In this document: positions 62,462-64,000 of the stretch, piece by piece
Layout: each line of letters starts with the position of its first letter
Position numbering within the stretch: the first letter of the stretch is position 1
Assembly (NCBI RefSeq): GCF_000204055.1
Contig: NW_006768837.1
Span: forward strand, 163,925 to 227,924
Direction of reading: 5' to 3'
Length of the DNA stretch: 64,000 nt
Source of the DNA: Melampsora larici-populina 98AG31
Lineage: Eukaryota > Basidiomycota > Pucciniomycetes > Pucciniales > Melampsoraceae
The notes under the pieces: generated by a model
The model's database searches: none
What the model was told of the DNA's origin: nothing
What the model saw: the letters and a program-made list of their open reading frames with translations, nothing else
Program-made: the position numbers and the translations under genes

Positions 62462-63850
62462 CTAATAACTTGATAAAGTAATAATGATTAATTTTCTTGA
62501 TTGATCCCATAAATAGATCACCACACCAGTAGTCTGAGTGGTCATGGTAACGTTCCCTCTCTCGACCTCGCTTGTCATCTTGCCCTCTGTTCCCTCTGGG
62601 ATTATCGCGTTTTGTGTTGCATTCCTCTTTGGAGGACATGGTACGCCATTTGGATGACGGCACCAGTTAGAGGTGAATGTCTCACCTTTGGATGGCTTTC
62701 TTGCCAAGGTTTCTGTCGCGATTCTCTTGGATGTTGTCGTTGAGGCGCTTCTCTCTAGGCCGATGAGGGGGTTTATGTGGGCTAATGGGCCACCGTTGGC
62801 ATAGGCGTTGGTGCGGTACGCCCATTCCTGCCGTGAGTCTGCCGTCACTCTGACCTCTTTAAAAATGGCTGACTCTAACCGGCTGAAGTTCTTGATTTTC
62901 CCATTGGTTGTGTCGCGCATGACGCCCTGGCAAATCCGGATACAATAACGCAATGCAATCATCCAACCGTAATTGTCACCGCCAACAGATGCCTCGGATT
63001 GAAAAATCCGAGGCATCATTGGATGGAAACCCTCGGACAGGTCTTGTCCGAGGATTTGATCCGAGGTATTTTTTGACGCAAAATAATACCTCGGATAAAA
63101 ACCTCGGAAAGGCTTTGTCCAAGGATTTGAGTCCGATGATACCTCGGATTTTTCAATCTGAGGCATCTTTGTTGGCTGTGTGTCACGCAGATCTATCACC
63201 ACCATCCTGTGCCCTTTGAAACGTTCTGGTAGCGTTTGCCAGCCTGCGTCTGCAACGTAACAGATGAATAGCGCCATAGAGGCTATCCAGTCTTTGGATT
63301 GCATTTGCAATTCTTCTGGTGGAGGTGCACCTCCATACACTCAGAGTGAAGCGCTACCGTCTTCAATCTTGGACTTCGTAGGGGCTTTCCTTTGGCTCCA
63401 TTCTTGTTGGTCTCCTGCCAAGAAGATTTTGTTGAATGCTGTCAACGGTATGTAGGCTTTGAATGTACGAAGCCAATGTGTCAGGACCGGGGATAGTTGA
63501 TTCAACCCCTTTTCCATCTCTTCTGACTTGTCAGCCACCAGGTAACGTCCATTTTCTACTACATCTCCGCTCCGCAATACCATGCGCCCCTTCTTTGAGC
63601 TCATCAAAGACTTCACTTGTTCCGCCTTGTCTAGGTCCTCCTGTGACTTGGCCTGTCCCCGGTTGGATGGCTGTGGGTGTGCTGGAAGAGTTGGGCGGAG
63701 GAAAGGAGGCAAGTCAGGTTGTTCATAGCAAACTGAGGGGTGTCTAGATTGGTACCTCCAGCCAACATTTGCGCTTGGAACTTGAGGGTGTTTGACGTTG
63801 TAGACTCCTACGCTGTGTGGCGTAGGCTGAGCCGGAGAGGGGAAGATCAC
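62462..63850 (-). pseudogene. Gag-like region of the DIRS-like element
   Basis: The first part (63850-63341) is Pro-rich, then reads KKGRMVLRSGDVVENGRYLV, then VLTHWLRTFKAYIPL and ILAG-type sequence. A second frame (63340-63181) reads DWIASMALFICYVADAGWQ. After the MITE at 62977-63180 it continues NYGWMIALRYCIRICQGVMR and ends with a Cys-containing NWCRHPNGVPCPPKR patch that may be the zinc-knuckle remnant. Assigned as gag by its position and pattern; sequence support is moderate. Confidence 0.6.
62977..63180. mobile_element. CACTA-like MITE with internal hairpins, copy C (204 bp)
   Basis: The ends CACCGCCAACAGATGCC and, inverted, CACAGCCAACAAAGATGCC are flanked by TGT on both sides (62974-62976 and 63181-63183). 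The interior has the same CCTCGGA/TCCGAGG hairpin string as copy B. Inserted inside the gag-like frame of the DIRS-like relic, where it happens to keep one minus-strand frame open. Confidence 0.9.
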
Positions 63851-63939
63851 CGCAGAAAGATAACAAGATGCGGGTGAAACTATGACTTGTCGTAGACTGC
63901 CCTCACCTTGATACAGTCGCCAGGTCAGTAGCAGAAATC

Positions 63940-64000
63940 GTTGTTCTTTTTTTTTTCTCTTTTTTTTTTCTTTTTTTCTTCTTTTTTTTTTTTTTTGTTT
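63940..64000 (+). repeat. Pyrimidine-rich low-complexity tract at the window edge
   Basis: Almost pure T with scattered C up to the end of the window. It may be part of a terminal region of the neighbouring retroelement or a simple repeat; its end is outside the window. Confidence 0.8.

Larger units (their letters stand above)
57469..63850 (-). mobile_element. DIRS-like (tyrosine recombinase) retrotransposon relic
   Basis: Read on the minus strand, the parts follow the order expected for DIRS-type elements: gag-like region (63850-62462), reverse transcriptase (60400-59540), RNase H (59333-58581) and tyrosine recombinase (about 58560-57469). Two CACTA-like MITEs interrupt it (62977-63180 and 59334-59539), and about 2 kb of other sequence separates gag from reverse transcriptase. 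Stops and frame changes occur, and two active-site residues are altered, so this copy is dead. DIRS elements have no integrase; the recombinase inserts a circular DNA copy. Confidence 0.75.

Noticed and set aside
1..64000. tRNA, rRNA or other structured RNA genes
   Set aside because: I scanned by eye for tRNA box A/box B pairs and conserved rRNA motifs and found none convincing; a covariance-model search would be decisive.

Overview
The window is nuclear DNA of a filamentous fungus, most likely a rust-type basidiomycete (Pucciniales). This is an inference from AT-rich DNA, genes cut by many short introns (about 50-200 nt), Ser/Pro/Gln-rich low-complexity proteins and a heavy load of DNA transposons. 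I cannot name the genus from sequence alone. Host genes were rebuilt by hand from splice sites and codon phase; their exon lengths add up to complete reading frames.

Layout. 1-9 kb: one C2H2 zinc-finger gene (1226-2306, minus), a long gene-poor stretch, and a poorly resolved multi-exon hypothetical gene (6819-8248). 10.5-23 kb is the gene-rich core: inositol phosphorylceramide synthase AUR1 (minus), an F-box/WD40-like protein (plus) and a GAF-domain protein (plus). An apparently complete 4151-bp PIF/Harbinger transposon sits between AUR1 and the F-box gene, in what was a compact divergent promoter. It carries both expected genes, a DDE transposase and a Myb/SANT-like partner, and its 89-bp terminal inverted repeats differ at one base.

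23-32.6 kb is a transposon nest: a hairpin MITE; a dead pogo-type element (25936-28262) holding three later insertions (hAT-like with an 8-bp target duplication, a GC-rich element, and a Mutator-like element with a 9-bp duplication); a decayed Tc1-type transposase; and an intact pogo/Tigger-type element with a 728-residue transposase.

34.6-42.5 kb holds a 14-exon gene for a 2253-residue PH-domain protein. 44.1-47.7 kb holds an 8-exon gene for a predicted secreted protein of about 1028 residues. From about 50 kb to the end is repeat territory: a 100-N gap, inverted-repeat elements, a Harbinger relic, and a minus-strand DIRS-like (tyrosine-recombinase) retrotransposon relic from 57.5 to 63.9 kb. 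Three copies of a 204-206 bp element with CACTA-like ends (CAC-N-GCCA termini, 3-bp target duplications, internal hairpins) are scattered here, two of them inside the DIRS-like relic.

The host genes have unrelated roles (sphingolipid synthesis, probable ubiquitin-ligase adaptor, GAF and PH proteins, a secreted protein) and show no sign of forming a pathway. The main story of the window is transposon layering and two apparently intact DNA transposons.
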